Shown here piece by piece: positions 16,821 through 25,426 of a stretch of 64,000 nt of DNA. Each line of letters begins with the position of its first letter. The first letter of the stretch is position 1. The notes below the pieces were generated by a model. The model searched no databases and was not told the DNA's origin. It saw nothing but the letters and a program-made list of their open reading frames with translations. Position numbers and translations under genes: made by a program. The stretch is from Natrinema salaciae (GTDB taxonomy: Archaea; Halobacteriota; Halobacteria; Halobacteriales; Natrialbaceae), in contig NZ_FOFD01000009.1 in NCBI RefSeq assembly GCF_900110865.1, forward strand, positions 1 through 64,000, in the 5' to 3' direction.

Positions 16821-17225
16821 TCAGGCCGTAATCACCGGTCGATCGACGTACCTGACGACTCGTTCTGCCGTACTTCCGATCTCGCTGCCGGCCCCGAGCC
16901 CGCGGTTGCCAATCACGAGCAGATCGGCATCGATCTCCTCGGCGTACGCGTCGATCTGGTCGTGAGGACGGCCGTTACGGATCTCGGTCGTCACGGCGAT
17001 GTCGGCTCGCGCTTCGGTATCCCGCAGGAGGTCCATCGCCTGCGCTTCCAGATCCGCGACGGCCGTCTCCGAGTCCGTGAGCATCGACTCTCCGTACCGA
17101 CGGGTATCGACGACGTAGATCACGTGGAGGTCGGCATCGAACGTCGACGCGAGGTCGAGTGCGTGGTCGACCGCACGGTGCGCTGGCTCGCTTCCATCCG
17201 TCGCGGCGAGTATCGTCTCGTACAT
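16821..17225 (-). CDS. Universal stress protein, single UspA domain
   Basis: 134 residues, start MYETILAATDGSEPAHRAVDH. The nucleotide loop is GNRGLGAGSEIGS, two residues shorter than normal between the second Gly and the final Gly-Ser. Tandem duplicate of the usp at 16288, but with its own strong TATA box (17252-17262), so the two can be regulated separately. Confidence 0.93.
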   Translation of the reverse strand: MYETILAATDGSEPAHRAVDHALDLASTFDADLHVIYVVDTRRYGESMLTDSETAVADLEAQAMDLLRDTEARADIAVTTEIRNGRPHDQIDAYAEEIDADLLVIGNRGLGAGSEIGSTAERVVRYVDRPVITA

Positions 17226-17251
17226 GCCGTGACTGATTCACCACCGACCGA

Positions 17252-17262
17252 GATATATAATT
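17252..17262 (-). promoter_or_regulatory. TATA box of usp (leaderless)
   Basis: On the minus strand AATTATATATC ends 26 bases before the ATG at 17225, the best TATA match among the usp genes of this cluster. Confidence 0.65.
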
Positions 17263-17382
17263 AACAGGCGTGGCGGGACGCCGGAGCGGTCGTCGGCGAC
17301 CAAGGTGTAATCCGCGATCCGATCGGCTGGCCGTCACCGATCGTCGAGTACCCGCCCATCGTGTCGGTCCCAGTGACGTATC

Positions 17383-17682
17383 CTATCGGACGTAGGCGGC
17401 CACCGCTGCGACGAACAGGGCTGCGTGCCAGACGATCACCGACGCCGCGACCCGCGAATCCGTCGCTGGCAGGGGCGGGTTCCGGAATACCACGTCGTAT
17501 ACTAGAAGCGTCGCGACGAGCGCCCCGACGAAGAGACCGGTCGTAACCCCGAGGGCGGTCGCGACACCGAGCAGTGCTCCCCCGAGGATACTCCCCGCGA
17601 TGCCCACGATGACCCTGTCGTAGTAGTCGAGTATTGGTGATCGCCTCTCGTCGGAAGTAGTCTCTCGACGGAAAAACGGCAC
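17383..17682 (-). CDS. Small three-helix membrane protein, unknown
   Basis: 99 residues. A charged N-terminus of about 24 residues (RRETTSDERRS) is followed by three hydrophobic segments: VIVGIAGSILGGALLGVATA, GLFVGALVATLLVYDVVF and VIVWHAALFVAAVAAYV. Codon use is typical of the genome, so I accept it as real. I recognise no family. It sits between two usp genes on the same strand, 109 bases downstream of the usp at 17792. Confidence 0.7.
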   Translation of the reverse strand: MPFFRRETTSDERRSPILDYYDRVIVGIAGSILGGALLGVATALGVTTGLFVGALVATLLVYDVVFRNPPLPATDSRVAASVIVWHAALFVAAVAAYVR

Positions 17683-17791
17683 ACGATAGTTCCCGTCGTT
17701 CGGGAACCGGGTCGAACGACCACGGGACGGAGACCCGTTCGATCACGTTGCTCGCCGAGGACACGTGCGACGTGCCGATCGGAGGCGCGCG

Positions 17792-18253
17792 CTACTGTTC
17801 CGTGTCGCCGCGAACTACCGTGACGGTTACCGGCGAGCGACGGACGACCATCTCGGCGACGCTCCCGATCAGCAGCCGGGTCACCCCCGTTCGACCGTGA
17901 CTGCCCATGACGATCTGATCGACCTCGTGGTCTTCGGCGTAGTCGACGATCTCGCGCGCAGGTTCGCCGACCGCACGTTCGGTCTCGAGAGTCACGTCGG
18001 AGTCGGCCGCCAGTTCGCGGGCGTCGTCGAAGATGCGCTCCTCCTCCTCGCCCGCCCGCTCGTACCACTCGTCGGAGCCGTGGCGCGGTTCGTTTCGAAC
18101 GTCGACCTCGGTCGCGGAACTGTACCCCGGGTCCGTCGGATCGAGGACGTGAAGCGCGACGATCGAGACGTCCTCGTACTCTTCGAGGGCGAACTCGAGC
18201 GCTTGCTTCGATAGCGGTGAGTCATCCAGGGGAACGAGCAAGTGGCGAGACAT
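17792..18253 (-). CDS. Universal stress protein, single UspA domain
   Basis: 153 residues, start MSRHLLVPLDDSPLSKQALE. Intact loop GSHGRTGVTRLLIGSVAEM. The middle contains HGSDEWYERAGEEEERIF, the GSDEWY feature shared with the usp at 10201. A short acidic tail (RGDTEQ) follows the last strand. A TAGTATTTTG box lies about 25 bases upstream. Confidence 0.93.
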   Translation of the reverse strand: MSRHLLVPLDDSPLSKQALEFALEEYEDVSIVALHVLDPTDPGYSSATEVDVRNEPRHGSDEWYERAGEEEERIFDDARELAADSDVTLETERAVGEPAREIVDYAEDHEVDQIVMGSHGRTGVTRLLIGSVAEMVVRRSPVTVTVVRGDTEQ

Positions 18254-18513
18254 CGGCCATCCATACGTCGCGGAGCGTCAAAATACTATCCGGCAGCGAG
18301 GTCCGGTCTCCCGGATCGCGTTCGTCGCTTCGCCGTCGATCCCGGAACTGAGAACCCTCGTCCGGCGATCGGACGTGAGGGGACGGCCGACCCGGGTTCC
18401 TCCGGAAGCCGGAGCGTCGCCGTTCGACAGTCCCCAGTACCGCCGTCGTTCGATAGCGACCGGACGCCGTCCGGATCACTGGCGTATTTGTGTCCGGTGT
18501 TCGAATAGGTTCT
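18254..18513. other. Intergenic region between usp and UbiB genes
   Basis: Divergent promoter region of about 260 bases. A TATTTG box near 18485-18490 could start the UbiB transcript. No gene is seen in the remainder. Confidence 0.45.
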
Positions 18514-18558
18514 ATGAACGGTCAGGCGAACGCCGTCAGAACGACCCGCGACCAATGA
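18514..18558 (+). other. Possible 14-codon leader ORF overlapping the UbiB start
   Basis: An ATG at 18514 opens a 14-codon frame that ends in TGA at 18556-18558, overlapping the ATGATG start of the kinase gene. A TATA-like box lies 24-29 bases before this ATG, so ribosomes on a leaderless message would meet it first. Translational coupling is possible; the peptide itself has no recognisable feature. Confidence 0.3.
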
Positions 18559-20123
18559 TGGGATACTACGCTCGGTTTCTGCAGGTAGTCGTACGCTTCC
18601 TCCCCTTCGCGATCGCGTTCCTCAGGGATCGCCGGCGGTTCCTGTTGTTCGGGCCGTCTCGCGGCACTTCGACCACGGTGCATCGTGATCGCGCCGAACG
18701 GCTCACCGAGACGATGCTCGATCTCGGGCCTGCGTTTATCAAGGTCGGACAGGTGCTCTCGACGCGACCCGACATCGTCCCGCCGACGTACGTCGACGCG
18801 TTCGGGACGCTACAGGACGAAGTTCCCGAGGACGCGGGCGGTGATCCGCTGACCGTCGTCGACGACGAACTCGGCGACGACATCGATCTCGAGACGATCG
18901 AACCGGTCGCCGGGGGATCGCTCGCGTTCGTCTACACCGCCGAGTACGAGGGCGAACGGATTGCCCTGAAAGTTCAACGACCGGGAATCGCGGCGATCGT
19001 CAAACGGGACCTGCGAGTTATCGGCGGACTCGTGCCGCTGCTCGCGGCGTTCGCCGACGAGCGACAGCGATACTCGCTCGAGAACGTCGCCGACGACTTC
19101 GAGAAGATCATCCTCGAGGAACTGGATTTCCGCCGCGAAGCGTCGATCATGGCGGAGATCGAGGCCAACTTGGCGGAGATCGATCGCGTCGTGGTCCCGT
19201 CGGTCTATCCGGAACTGTGCTCCGAACGCGTGGTGGCGATGGAGCACGTCGACGGCGAGAAGATAACCGACGAGCGAGCCCTCGACGATGCCGGCGTCGA
19301 ACCCGGCGACATGGCGACGCTCGTCGCCCGAACCTATCTCAAGATGAGCCTCGTCGACGGCGTCTTCCACGCCGACCCCCATCCCGGAAACCTCGCAGTG
19401 ACCGACGCGGGGCGGCTGGTCATCTACGACTACGGGATGAGCCAGCGACTGCGTCCACAGGAACAGGACGATATCACGCGCCTCTATCGCACCCTCGTCC
19501 GCCGTGACGTCGACGGGCTTCTGAACGCGCTCGTCGCACTCGAGGTCCTCGAACCGACGGTCGATCGCGTCGCGGCTCGACAGGTCCTCGAACTGATGAT
19601 TGAGAACCTCGAAGGACGGTCCGACATCACCTGGCGGTCGATCGTTACCGAGTTGTTCTCGCGACTCCACGGATTTCCGTTTCGCATCCCGCCGAACGTG
19701 ATGCTGCTCGTTCGCGCCGGCACGGTCGGTGAAGGCGTCTGTCGAAGTCTCGATCCGGAGTTCGATTTCATCGCCGCCACGCGGTCGTTTCTCGTGGACT
19801 ACGGGTTCATCGAAAGCGAGTTCGAGGCGGCCGTCGAAGACGTACGCGCCGATCTCCGCGAGTCGGCGCTGGTGCTCGCGCGAGCGCCCGCCCGGTTCGA
19901 TGCCGTCTTCGGACAACTCGAGCGGGGCGAACTCGTCGTCAGAACCGACCCGGTCGACCGGCCGCGCGGCGGCGATCCGGCGGTCGGCTACGCGATCGTG
20001 GCCGGGTCCTTGTTCGTCGCGGCTGCCGTGCTGACGTTCCACGAACTGCCCCTCGAACTCGTTGGCGCGTCGCTCGGACTCGTCTTTCTCGGCTTGTACG
20101 TTCGCCGGCGCTGGTCCGACTGA
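18555..20123 (+). CDS. ABC1/UbiB (AarF) family atypical kinase
   Basis: 522 residues. ABC1 signatures in order: KxGQ motif FIKVGQVLSTRPDIVP (Lys63), the Ala-type nucleotide loop GGSLAFVYTAEY, catalytic Lys139 in ALKVQRPG, HADPHPGN, and IYDYGM where most members have DFG. Two membrane helices close the protein (about 470-515). Bacterial UbiB and mitochondrial COQ8 support quinone biosynthesis by ATPase activity on membrane lipids; haloarchaea make menaquinones, so a quinone or lipid role is likely but inferred. The ATG at 18555 is the only nearby start. Confidence 0.9.
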   Translation: MMGYYARFLQVVVRFLPFAIAFLRDRRRFLLFGPSRGTSTTVHRDRAERLTETMLDLGPAFIKVGQVLSTRPDIVPPTYVDAFGTLQDEVPEDAGGDPLTVVDDELGDDIDLETIEPVAGGSLAFVYTAEYEGERIALKVQRPGIAAIVKRDLRVIGGLVPLLAAFADERQRYSLENVADDFEKIILEELDFRREASIMAEIEANLAEIDRVVVPSVYPELCSERVVAMEHVDGEKITDERALDDAGVEPGDMATLVARTYLKMSLVDGVFHADPHPGNLAVTDAGRLVIYDYGMSQRLRPQEQDDITRLYRTLVRRDVDGLLNALVALEVLEPTVDRVAARQVLELMIENLEGRSDITWRSIVTELFSRLHGFPFRIPPNVMLLVRAGTVGEGVCRSLDPEFDFIAATRSFLVDYGFIESEFEAAVEDVRADLRESALVLARAPARFDAVFGQLERGELVVRTDPVDRPRGGDPAVGYAIVAGSLFVAAAVLTFHELPLELVGASLGLVFLGLYVRRRWSD

Positions 20124-20227
20124 GAGATCGTCGACAGCGATCGGCACCGTTGCTGCCCGTCGAACCCGTCCCTCAGCCACCGAGTGCGCAAGTAGTTTCT
20201 TCCGAGAGAAGCGCCTCTAACGGCACG

Positions 20228-21169
20228 ATGACTCGATTCACCGATTGGATCGGCACCTCGAGCGGCCCGGACGGGACGGAACCGCGGGCGAAGCCGGGCG
20301 GCCGGGCACCGCGTCGCCTGGCGCTATCGGCTGCCGTCGTCCTCGCCGTCGGTCTGGCGGTCGACGCCGAGAGGCGGTACAGCTTCCAGCGACAGATCGA
20401 CGACCGGGTGAGCGAACTCCTCGCGGACGCCCGTTCGGAGCCACAGGGCAGGACGCGATACACGAGCACGGACGTCGACGGACTGCCGGCGCCCGTCGCC
20501 CGATACTTCCGGACGGTTCTCGAGGACGGCCAACGGCCCGTCCGGACGGTTCGACTCCGCCAGCGCGGCGAGTTTCGTCTCGGCGATCGGGACGGGGCGT
20601 GGCGGCCGTTCGAGGCGATACAGCACGTCGCGACGCGGCCGCCCGGCTTCGTCTGGGATGCCGAAATCGACGTCGCGCCGCTGCTCTCGGTTCGGGTCCT
20701 CAACCGGTACGCGCGCGGCGAGGGACTGCTGCGAGCGAAGCTTCGGTCGACGATCCCGGTTGCCAGTGCCGGTCCGTCCCCGGAGATGAACGAAGGAGAA
20801 CTCGTCCGGTACCTCGCCGAGGCCGTGTGGTACCCCACCGCCCTCCTGCCCGCCCACGGCGTCGAGTGGGAGCCGATCGACGATCGAACGGCGAAAGCGA
20901 CGCTCGAACACCGGGAAGTGACGGCGTCGCTCGTCTTCCACTTCGACGATCGGAACGAAGTCGACCGTGTGACGACCGAGCGCTATCGACAGGAGACGGA
21001 TTCGACCGCGCCCTGGATCGGCCGCTTTCGAGACTACGAGAGCCAAAACGGGCGGCGGATTCCGACCCGGGCGACGGTCGGGTGGGCGCTCCCGGACGGC
21101 GACCTGCCGTACTGGCGAGCGACGATCGACGCGATCGAACACGACGATGTCGACGACGAAACGCGCTGA
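20228..21169 (+). CDS. DUF6544-family protein
   Basis: 313 residues. One membrane helix near residues 28-45 (LALSAAVVLAVGLAVDA) is followed by a soluble domain with LPAPVARYFRTVL, RQRGEFRLG, PFEAIQHV and LAEAVWYPTALLPAHGVEWEPI, which I recognise as the DUF6544 (formerly DUF6920) pattern. The function is unknown in all members. The start at 20228 excludes a short upstream frame without coding bias. It lies 104 bases after the UbiB gene on the same strand. Confidence 0.8.
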   Translation: MTRFTDWIGTSSGPDGTEPRAKPGGRAPRRLALSAAVVLAVGLAVDAERRYSFQRQIDDRVSELLADARSEPQGRTRYTSTDVDGLPAPVARYFRTVLEDGQRPVRTVRLRQRGEFRLGDRDGAWRPFEAIQHVATRPPGFVWDAEIDVAPLLSVRVLNRYARGEGLLRAKLRSTIPVASAGPSPEMNEGELVRYLAEAVWYPTALLPAHGVEWEPIDDRTAKATLEHREVTASLVFHFDDRNEVDRVTTERYRQETDSTAPWIGRFRDYESQNGRRIPTRATVGWALPDGDLPYWRATIDAIEHDDVDDETR

Positions 21170-21265
21170 ACAGCTCGGTATCGGATCAGGTCACCGTTCC
21201 CGGACCCGCGACCGCGGCCGATCGACTCCCGGACGAACCGCCGAAAGGGACGCTATTCCGGGCGG

Positions 21266-21655
21266 CTACTCGGCTCCATACACGAGGAGGACGAGAGCGA
21301 GGTTGATGAGCACGCCCGCCGCCCCCTTCTCCACCAGGAGATCGAATCCGCCGTCCCACATCGCGAGGAGGACGAGCGTCGAGAGAATCGCCGATCCCAC
21401 GACGACCGGCGGCCACCACGATCGATCGAACGCGTACCCGAGGCCGCCGAGAACGAACCCCACCGTCACCGCGACGTACGCGACGCTGGCCAGCGAGAGG
21501 ATCGTCCCCTCCGAGAGAAGCGACGAGAGGAGCCAGGAGTGGCCGTTCCACCCCATCTGATCCTCGACCTCGACCCACCCCTGACTCAACACGACGTACC
21601 ACACGTGGACGACTCCGTGGAGGATCAGGAAGACGCCGCCGAAAACTCTAACCAC
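21266..21655 (-). CDS. Four-helix membrane protein, unknown
   Basis: 129 residues from a GTG at 21655, where hydrophobic sequence begins (VRVFGGVFLILHGVVHVWYVV). Four membrane segments in all, two with small conserved-looking polar residues (HGVVH, GHSW). The extension upstream to 21760 is Cys/Arg-rich and is not coding-like. The layout is DoxX-like, but I cannot assign the family. It is convergent with the DUF6544 gene. Confidence 0.65.
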   Translation of the reverse strand: MVRVFGGVFLILHGVVHVWYVVLSQGWVEVEDQMGWNGHSWLLSSLLSEGTILSLASVAYVAVTVGFVLGGLGYAFDRSWWPPVVVGSAILSTLVLLAMWDGGFDLLVEKGAAGVLINLALVLLVYGAE

Positions 21656-21942
21656 GGTCGTTCTCCCCCGTTCGCAGTGGGCCGTGTGCAATCGCCCCCG
21701 GCACGTACAGCCAGACCCACAGCGCAAGCGAGAGAGTCGGGTCGATTCCCGAGCGGACATCGCGATCGATATGCATAGTCACTGTAGATGTGACATCGGC
21801 ATAACCGTCGTCGTAATTCTCGCCGCTCGAGACCCAGATCCTCGAGTTCGGGCGAACGACCTCCGGCCGCGACGCGGCTTTCGAACCGTCCGAGGGGCGG
21901 TCGAGAGAACTCGAGGCGAATCTCGATCCGGTCGCGGTCGAT

Positions 21943-22824
21943 TCACGCGGTCGGCGAGGGCTCCTGGCCCCGGCGTCGTCGTTCGTCCTCGACGTCGTCC
22001 CCCAGTCGGCCGCGGGTGAGCGCCACGAGCGCGAGGACGCCGACGAACAGGGCGGCTACCTGTACCGTCAGGAGCGTCGTGTACGTCGGACCGAAGACGA
22101 GTTCGTCCGCGAACGGCACTAGGTGGACCGTTCCGGTGTTGAACCCGCCGTGGAGCACCATCAGCAGGAGGACGCTCCCGGTGTGGTTGTAGAGCCAGGT
22201 GTAGAAAAACGAGTAGAGAACGATTCCCAGGGCCGTGAGCAGCACCATCCCACCCAGGACGATCGGGTCGGCGATCCCATGAGACGACCGCGGATCGACG
22301 AAAAACACCGGCAGGTGCCAGACCGCCCAGACGGTTCCGAGCAGGAGCGTCGCACCCAGCGGGCCGTACCGCTCCTGGAGACGGGGGAGCGCGAAGCCGC
22401 GCCACCCCGGTTCTTCGCCCAGGCCGGCGAGCAGCGTGAGGCCGACGAGCGTCGGGAGGTACGTCAGCAGCGGATCGGGCAACCGCGAGAGATCCGGAAC
22501 GTACCCCAGCAGCGCGAATCCGGCGTCCGCGGCCCCGAAGATGACGATCGGGATCGCGATCGTCGCGGCCCACCAGCGCAGCGGGACGCGCCAGCGGGCG
22601 ATGCGACCGGCCCACTCCCGGATCGACCCGCCGGTGTACCACAGGACGAGGCCGCCGGCGATCGCGGGCCCGAACTGGGCGACCAACAGATTCAGCCCGC
22701 CGAACGCGTCGTCGACGCCGAGTATCGAGGGAAGAAAGCCGAGCCACGAGATGGCGTAGGCGAGAACGAAGAACGAGACGACCGGGTGACGACCAACGCG
22801 GTCCCGGACGGTGCGCCGGTTCAT
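21943..22824 (-). CDS. CPBP-family intramembrane glutamic protease
   Basis: 293 residues with about eight membrane helices. The CPBP (Abi/CAAX) motifs are present: GLGEEPGWRGFALPRLQ (motif 1, Glu-Glu), WAVWHLPVFF (motif 2, His), and a later H in LMVLHGGFNTGT (motif 4). Related to Rce1-type prenyl-protein proteases; archaeal substrates are unknown. The C-terminal tail is charged (DDVEDERRRR). It starts 128 bases from a divergent second CPBP gene at 22953. Confidence 0.88.
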   Translation of the reverse strand: MNRRTVRDRVGRHPVVSFFVLAYAISWLGFLPSILGVDDAFGGLNLLVAQFGPAIAGGLVLWYTGGSIREWAGRIARWRVPLRWWAATIAIPIVIFGAADAGFALLGYVPDLSRLPDPLLTYLPTLVGLTLLAGLGEEPGWRGFALPRLQERYGPLGATLLLGTVWAVWHLPVFFVDPRSSHGIADPIVLGGMVLLTALGIVLYSFFYTWLYNHTGSVLLLMVLHGGFNTGTVHLVPFADELVFGPTYTTLLTVQVAALFVGVLALVALTRGRLGDDVEDERRRRGQEPSPTA

Positions 22825-22952
22825 GGACGGACAGTGATCGCGATCGGCGATAGCCTCGTCGATGATTCCCGTCGCGTGGACGCAATCGGCGGGTTTCCGC
22901 GTCCGTCAGACGAGTCGGTATCTCGATATGCGACGACGATCTACGTACTCGC

Positions 22953-23858
22953 ATGGGCGATCGAGAAACTTCCCGACCGTCGGCGACCGAACCCGGCAGC
23001 GAGACGTCCGTGTGGGCCGCCCTCGAGAACCGACGCAACTTCGATGTCTGGGGGTTTCTGCTGTTTTCACACGGCTGGACGTGGTGCTGGTGGAGCGTTC
23101 CGATTCTCGCCGAGTGGCACGCCTTCCGGTTTCCGGGGATCGTCTTTCTGATCGTCGGCGGTCTCGGCGTCACGATCGGCGGCGTCGCTATGGCCTGGCT
23201 GGTCGGCGGCCGGACGGGGCTGGACGACCTGTGGCGACGCCTCGTCGACGTGCGACGGCTCCCGTTGCGGTGGTCACTGGTGGTGCTCGCGCTCTTTCCG
23301 GCGCTCGCACTGGTCGGTGCCGGCGTCGCGACCGTCGTCGACGGGGCAGCACAGCCGTTGAGCGCGGCTCCCCTGCAGGCTCTGCTCGGCGACCCGCTCG
23401 CGCTCGTGGCAACGCTGGCGATGATCTTCTTCCTCGGACCGTTCCACGAGGAGATCGGCTGGCGAGGGTACTGGCTCGATCGGCTGCAACTGCACTGGAG
23501 CGCGCTGACCGCCAGCCTCGTCCTCGGCGTCGCGTGGGCGGTCTGGCACGCGCCGCTGTTCCTGATGGTCGGGTACTTCAGCAGCTGGGACTTCGCTCCG
23601 GAGCCCGTCTGGTTCGCCTTCAACATCCTCGTCGGCTCCGTCCTCTATACCTGGCTGTACAACAACGCGAACCGCAGCGTCCTCGCGGTGATCCTGTTTC
23701 ACTTCGTCGGGAACGCGACCGGGCAGCTCCTCGAGCTCTCGCCGGCGGCGGACCGGTATCAGACGATCGTTACGACGGGACTCGTCCTCGTCGTCCTGCT
23801 CTGGTGGGGGGCGAGCGATCTCCGTCGCGGAGCGGAGCGCCCGCGTCCGCCGTACTGA
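22953..23858 (+). CDS. CPBP-family intramembrane glutamic protease
   Basis: 301 residues. After a hydrophilic N-terminus of about 35 residues come eight membrane helices with GPFHEEIGWRGYWLDRLQ (motif 1), WAVWHAPLFL (motif 2), and LFHFVGNATG (motif 4). Catalytic Glu and His positions are conserved. It forms a head-to-head pair with the CPBP gene at 21943; the shared middle helices suggest an old duplication, though their N-termini differ. Confidence 0.88.
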   Translation: MGDRETSRPSATEPGSETSVWAALENRRNFDVWGFLLFSHGWTWCWWSVPILAEWHAFRFPGIVFLIVGGLGVTIGGVAMAWLVGGRTGLDDLWRRLVDVRRLPLRWSLVVLALFPALALVGAGVATVVDGAAQPLSAAPLQALLGDPLALVATLAMIFFLGPFHEEIGWRGYWLDRLQLHWSALTASLVLGVAWAVWHAPLFLMVGYFSSWDFAPEPVWFAFNILVGSVLYTWLYNNANRSVLAVILFHFVGNATGQLLELSPAADRYQTIVTTGLVLVVLLWWGASDLRRGAERPRPPY

Positions 23859-23875
23859 GCTCGTCGAAAACGGGA

Positions 23876-24013
23876 TCAGAACGCGCTCGCGACGTGTTCG
23901 CGCAGCGCCGCCGTCGCGAGCGAGCCGGTCACGTGGCCCTTCTCGAGGGTCGAAACGGGCAGTCCCTCGTCGCTCGGCCACTGTCGATCGAGCTCGATGG
24001 TCCGATCGTTCAC
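23876..24013 (-). CDS. Possible 45-residue protein or C-terminal gene fragment
   Basis: A GTG at 24013 opens a 45-codon frame with almost only G or C in third positions, acidic at the N-terminus (VNDRTIELDRQWPSDEG) and ending LREHVASAF. The codon bias is that of a real haloarchaeal gene, and the frame stays open further upstream into the Bat gene region, so it may be the remaining C-terminus of a truncated gene. I recognise no domain. It is convergent with the CPBP gene, 17 bases apart. Confidence 0.35.
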   Translation of the reverse strand: MNDRTIELDRQWPSDEGLPVSTLEKGHVTGSLATAALREHVASAF

Positions 24014-24078
24014 TCGTCGTTGACGGTTCGCACTGACGTCACCGGAGTGGATGTGATGCAGGACATGACCGGCACTGT

Positions 24079-24087
24079 TAATAAATT
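24079..24087 (+). promoter_or_regulatory. TATA box of Bat-type regulator (leaderless)
   Basis: TAATAAATT ends 20 bases before the ATG at 24107. It fixes that start codon and rules out the very long upstream frame as coding. Confidence 0.6.
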
Positions 24088-24106
24088 CGAGATCGAACGG
24101 TCGCGT

Positions 24107-24841
24107 ATGAGTCTGTACGAGGCCTCGTTTCGGTTAAAACACGAGTGTCCCTACCGGGAGATCTCGGAGCGGTATCCGGACCTCACGATTCGCGAGTGGT
24201 ACCTGAGCGACTGTCAGGTCCTCGAGATCAGCTCTGCAGGGGCGCCGACCGACGAGTTGCTCGAGGAGATCGAGGAGATCGGAACGGTCCTCCACGAGTC
24301 GGTCGACGACTCGGGTCTCCACGTCGTCACCCAGTCCTGTCTCTGCTCGCTCGAGGGGTCGATTCTGGAGCGGTTCGAAGAACACGATTGCCTCTACCAG
24401 CCGCCGACGATCCACCGGCAGGGGTGGGAACACTACACGGTGATCGCGTTCGACGAATCCGACGTCCGGGCCCTGCTTCGGGAGCTGGAGGCGGATCGAG
24501 ATATCGAACTGCTCTCCAAGACTGCCATCGCGGAGCAAGCGATCCCGCACAGCATGCTGGCACCGGTCGATCAGTTGTTCGAGGATCTCACCGACCGGCA
24601 GCTGGCGGCGTTACAGCTGGCGCTGGAGCACGGCTACTACGAACAGCCACGAGGGACGTCACTCCGAGAACTGGCGTCGCAGACGTCCGTCGCCCGCTCG
24701 ACCTACGAGGAACACCTCCGGAAGGCGGAGAACAAGCTCATGGCGAACGCCGGCACGTACCTGCGGCTGGTGACGTCGGGAAGTGGGGCGGATCCGCTGG
24801 GTACGGGTCGGGCGGAGCCGTCCGAACAGCACGCAGACTGA
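24107..24841 (+). CDS. Bat-type HTH_10 transcriptional regulator
   Basis: 244 residues. The N-terminal domain (about 1-150) starts SLYEASFRLKHECPYREIS and lacks PAS or GAF motifs. The C-terminal helix-turn-helix is HTH_10 (bacterio-opsin activator type): LTDRQLAALQLALEHGYYEQPR (about 167-188) and the recognition region SVARSTYEEHLRKAENKL. Several Cys residues (Cys15, a CLCS near 87, C in HDCLY) could sense redox or metal, though this is speculative. Family members respond to oxygen, light or redox. Targets are unknown; it is a candidate regulator of the usp island. Confidence 0.85.
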   Translation: MSLYEASFRLKHECPYREISERYPDLTIREWYLSDCQVLEISSAGAPTDELLEEIEEIGTVLHESVDDSGLHVVTQSCLCSLEGSILERFEEHDCLYQPPTIHRQGWEHYTVIAFDESDVRALLRELEADRDIELLSKTAIAEQAIPHSMLAPVDQLFEDLTDRQLAALQLALEHGYYEQPRGTSLRELASQTSVARSTYEEHLRKAENKLMANAGTYLRLVTSGSGADPLGTGRAEPSEQHAD

Positions 24842-25014
24842 CCGCTCGAGCGTCCGCCCACGTTTCTGTCGGCCCGCGTCGCTGTCGACGACGTCCCATG
24901 CGATCGGTGAACGGATGCGACGATCGCATTCGAGCAGGCAGTCAGTACGATCTGGCGAGACAGCCACCGAAACGTTCATTTAGTGTTGGGTGCGTACCGT
25001 AGACCGAGATAAGT

Positions 25015-25149
25015 ATGAAGAATCGGATCAATACGTCTGTTACATTGTACGAATGTATGGTATGTGGGGCGCGGGCGAAGGCCCCCCGTTCGATGGGCTG
25101 TCCGAACTGCGGCGGCGAGATGCAGAATCTCGGCAATTCTCGAGAGTGA
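25015..25149 (+). CDS. 44-residue zinc-ribbon (rubrerythrin-like) protein
   Basis: A very short gene with ATG at 25015 and TGA at 25147. Two CxxC knuckles, YECMVCGA and MGCPNCGGEM, twelve or so residues apart, match the zinc-ribbon end found in rubrerythrins and in haloarchaeal stand-alone micro-proteins annotated as rubrerythrin-like. It probably binds one zinc or iron and may act as an electron-transfer or regulatory micro-protein. Monocistronic, with a TTTAG element about 35 bases upstream. Confidence 0.75.
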   Translation: MKNRINTSVTLYECMVCGARAKAPRSMGCPNCGGEMQNLGNSRE

Positions 25150-25426
25150 TGCGACTCGGCGGGAGGTACTCCCACGCGGACCGCAGTCGCTCGAGCGGAC
25201 CGAGCGAGAGGTCCGCGGGTTCGGCGACCGACGTGGGGAATCGGCTGCGAACCATACCGGTACGCCGCCGGCCAGTCTGAAACCCATACCCCGGGGTCCC
25301 GCGAGGAGGAAACGACGGGCAACCCTATCACCGTCTTCGGCGCGAGACACCGGCGGACGAGACGACCGGTTCGACGCGCCGGTCGTCGGCCCCACTCTTC
25401 ATGCTGTTCGCGGACGTTCGTCACGT

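Noticed and set aside
25040-25255. 71-codon minus frame whose first half looks coding-like
   Set aside because: Its second half is antisense to the zinc-ribbon gene, and no domain is seen; more likely a shadow of G/C-rich sequence.
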